In this document: in pieces, positions 61,895 to 64,000 of the stretch
Position numbering within the stretch: the stretch's first letter is position 1
How the letters are laid out: every line of letters starts with the position of its first letter
Origin: Arabidopsis thaliana
Taxonomy: Eukaryota; Streptophyta; Magnoliopsida; Brassicales; Brassicaceae
DNA: 64,000 nt
Direction of reading: 5' to 3'
Assembly (NCBI RefSeq): GCF_000001735.4
Contig: NC_003070.9
Coordinates: 12,022,001-12,086,000, forward strand
Translations under genes and position numbers: made by a program
Notes under the pieces: generated by a model
Database searches by the model: none
What the model was told of the DNA's origin: nothing
What the model saw: the letters and a program-made list of their open reading frames with translations, nothing else

Positions 61895-61965
61895 GCATTA
61901 GTCGTCTAGTGGTTGTATTGTAGCCTGCCACTTGACAGTCCAGGGTTCGATTCCCGGATGGTGCA
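61895..61965 (+). tRNA. tRNA-Gly(GCC)-like gene, degenerate
   Basis: 71 nt matching nuclear tRNA-Gly(GCC) in order: acceptor GCATTAG, D arm with GTCTAGTGGTTG (A box), anticodon loop CTGCCAC (anticodon GCC), T arm GGGTTCGATTCCC (B box) and 3' ATGGTGC plus discriminator A. The acceptor pairs with two G-U and one G-A; the anticodon stem GTAGC/TTGAC has two mismatches and one wobble; the T stem has one mismatch. There is no T-run terminator right after it. The mispaired anticodon stem points to a pseudogene or to a tRNA-derived repeat head. Confidence 0.6.
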
Positions 61966-62865
61966 CATGAGCTGTGATGAAATTGGCTTCAGCGTTGGTT
62001 GGGTCCTTCGCATTATTCTGATTACTCAGATAAAATTGCCACACTTCTGAGCTCAATTTTTCTTTTAAAGAATTTATTTTCTTTCAAATTTCTTATAAAA
62101 TATCTAAATCCCATAAAAACTTGTCAAATTCAATAAATATTCGCTGAAACCATGTGCGAATGTTGCACACATAGTTACCGTAATTCAGGATCTTTATAAA
62201 GGCAGTAATCATATATATGAAAATTGGCCAACTCTCTCTATATGAGTGACAAATCATCACACTAGTGAGTGCCACATGTCATTCTAAATTAATATCATTA
62301 AAAAAATAACTAAACTTAGTGATAAAAATTTAAAAGTTTCACAGTGCATTAAATCATCCATTAATCTCACTCTTAACAAAATATCTTCATTTAAAAGAAA
62401 AAATACAAAAAATCATGTTAATGTATCAAACTATTTTCATTTTACTTTTCTTATTTTGCTATTTTTATAATAGTCATTACTCGATAATGACTAGAAATTT
62501 TCGTGTATTACAATTTAATTATTTGCTATTTAACCTTTTTTAGTTTAGTAATTTTAACTTAGCCTTTTTTTTTATTATATTTTTTGGTTTACATGATATG
62601 GTATTTTTGTTTGTTTATGATAAATTAGTAACATTAATAATGACATGCATATTTTATGGGATGCATTTTATACTAGATGCAAAATGATACTATTGTACCC
62701 AATGTAAATAGATAAATGAATTTTGAGATGCAATAAAAGTTTGTTATCGCCAAAAAAAAAATTTCGTTATTCATAAAAAAAAACATTTCCAATAAAATCG
62801 ACAAGTAGCATCGGTAACCCAAAACAAAAGAAAAACTCAACTGAAAAAATGAAGTCACTTAAATG
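61966..62865. other. AT-rich spacer
   Basis: No gene recognised in about 0.9 kb. Confidence 0.4.
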
Positions 62866-62921
62866 GGCCAAGCCCAGTGTATGGATAGTTTCTAATGGGC
62901 TGGGCTGGGCTGGGCCAACGA
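62864..62921 (+). promoter_or_regulatory. Cluster of TGGGCC/TGGGCT site II motifs
   Basis: ATGGGCCAAGCCCAG at about 62863-62877 and four adjoining TGGGCT/TGGGCC units at about 62896-62919, ending about 50 bp before the start codon of the GGQ gene. Confidence 0.7.
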
Positions 62922-62967
62922 TACGTCATCACCTCGAAACCAATCCCGTCGCGGTGGTTCTTCTGCC

Positions 62968-63953
62968 ATGGCGATCATGGCCGTTGCCGCTCTCTTTCAC
63001 GCCCGCTTCCCTCTTCTCCTCCGTCGCAGTATCCCGTTACTGTCGGCTCCTACTTCTGTTATTTACAATCACAGAACTCTTCTATCCGATGGACTCAGTA
63101 CTCGATTATGCTCGATTCTCCGTTATTCATCGTCTGACGGCGTCAACGGCGGAAGTAGCGGTGGCGATTTCGGTAACGATAACGATTCCGTTAGTGTTGT
63201 TTCGGATGTTCAGAGTCCTAATTACTTAAAATTCACCGATGAAGAATTGATGAAGCAATGTAGATTAGAGACATTTAGAGTTTCAGGACCTGGAGGACAA
63301 CACCGGAACAAGCGTGACTCCGCCGTGCGTCTGAAACATCTCCCCACCGGAATCGTAGCTCAAGCCGTCGAAGATCGTTCACAGCACAAGAACCGTGCTT
63401 CTGCTCTAAACCGTCTTCGTACGCTCCTCGCCATTAAAGGTCTCAATCCCATTCTCTCTCAATTTCGTTCTTTTGAACTTTGAACTTTGAAAAATTGATT
63501 CTAGTTTTGCCTTTTTCCAGTGAGAAACAAAGTGGACATTGAAGCTTATGCTCCTCCTCCAGAGCTTCTTCAGATTCTACCTCCTAAGTCTACCATTAGA
63601 ACTTCTTCTGGTTCACAGATTGGTCCCAACAATCCTAAATTTGTACCTGTATGTATCACTCTCTTTCTCCCTCTCTTTCTCTTAGCTGCTCATTTACTCA
63701 AGTACACACTTGTTTGTTGCCTACAGGGAATGCAAGCTTTGCTTGATGTTATTTCTGCTTCTGACGGTTCTATCGCTGATTCTGCCAAATTGCTGGGGTA
63801 ACAAATCCTTCTTGAACCTGTGTATTTGTCTTTTGCTTAACTTTGAGTTATCTTGTTATGTGGTTTTTCAGTTTGAGCACTGGTGGCTTATCTCGTTTGA
63901 TACTCTCCCATGATGGTCTTCGTATGGCTGTCAATAGCATGAGAGCAGCCAAG
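62968..63953 (+). CDS. Class I release-factor-like GGQ protein, 5' part (runs off window)
   Basis: Visible exons 62968-63439, 63521-63648, 63727-63797 and 63872-63953 give 251 residues and then a GTACTG donor; the rest lies beyond the right edge. Residues 1-55 ([21 protein letters not shown]...) look like a mitochondrial or plastid targeting peptide. The catalytic GGQ is at 109-111 in [18 protein letters not shown], followed by the basic DRSQHKNR stretch. No codon-recognition domain lies before the GGQ, so this resembles ribosome-rescue proteins (ICT1/YaeJ/PrfH style) rather than a decoding release factor. The later part ([24 protein letters not shown], then [21 protein letters not shown]) is an added helical module without a family I can name. 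Matches At1g33330. Confidence 0.93.
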
Positions 63954-64000
63954 GTACTGTTTGTTGATTACCAATCCAAATACTTTGTTATCAAGATTAT

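Overview
This is plant nuclear DNA: AT-rich, with GT-AG introns and long intergenic stretches holding decayed transposons. The order and predicted lengths of the proteins match, from memory, a gene run on Arabidopsis thaliana chromosome 1 near At1g33140 to At1g33330. I could not align it, so the accession is unknown. Exon joins below were read by hand from splice signals and reading phase. For every complete gene the joined exons give one open frame.

Layout. 1-2.5 kb: RPL9, with two older copies of its own promoter upstream. 2.8-3.3 kb: an actin pseudogene. 5.3-8.4 kb: PMT18, a Golgi methyltransferase. 8.5-22.6 kb: a gene-poor repeat block with three LINE fragments (the last 5'-truncated, with a poly(A) tail and a perfect target-site duplication), a possible LTR-element remnant, a 2.26-kb near-palindrome and a ~0.5-kb tandem duplication. 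22.9-27.8 kb: a GH17 glucanase and a TMEM120-like membrane protein. 29.9-32.3 kb: GTL1 (minus strand). 35.5-37.3 kb: a DUF604 glycosyltransferase (minus). 37.8-41.3 kb: a MITE and a long-TIR element. 42.8-48.2 kb: a receptor-like cytoplasmic kinase, FAX4 (fatty-acid export) and a patatin-like acyl hydrolase (minus). 50.7-54.0 kb: the NAC factor BRN1 and an organelle-type P-loop NTPase. 54.1-54.7 kb: a decayed B3-domain gene. 55.6-61.5 kb: CGS2, whose promoter and first exon are tandemly duplicated and whose 3.2-kb first intron carries an inverted-repeat element. 61.9 kb: a degenerate tRNA-Gly. 63.0 kb to the right edge: the 5' part of a GGQ-domain release-factor-like gene.

The genes do not form an operon or an obvious pathway cluster. 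FAX4 and the patatin-like hydrolase are convergent neighbours that both suggest plastid lipid handling, but this may be coincidence. Genes for translation or organelle functions (RPL9, the P-loop NTPase, the GGQ protein) carry TGGGCC/T site II motifs upstream.

I found no convincing unknown multi-gene system. The most unusual features are the two overlapping upstream ORFs leading into the GTL1 start codon, the large inverted repeats that could make hairpin RNA, and the duplicated promoter plus first exon of CGS2.
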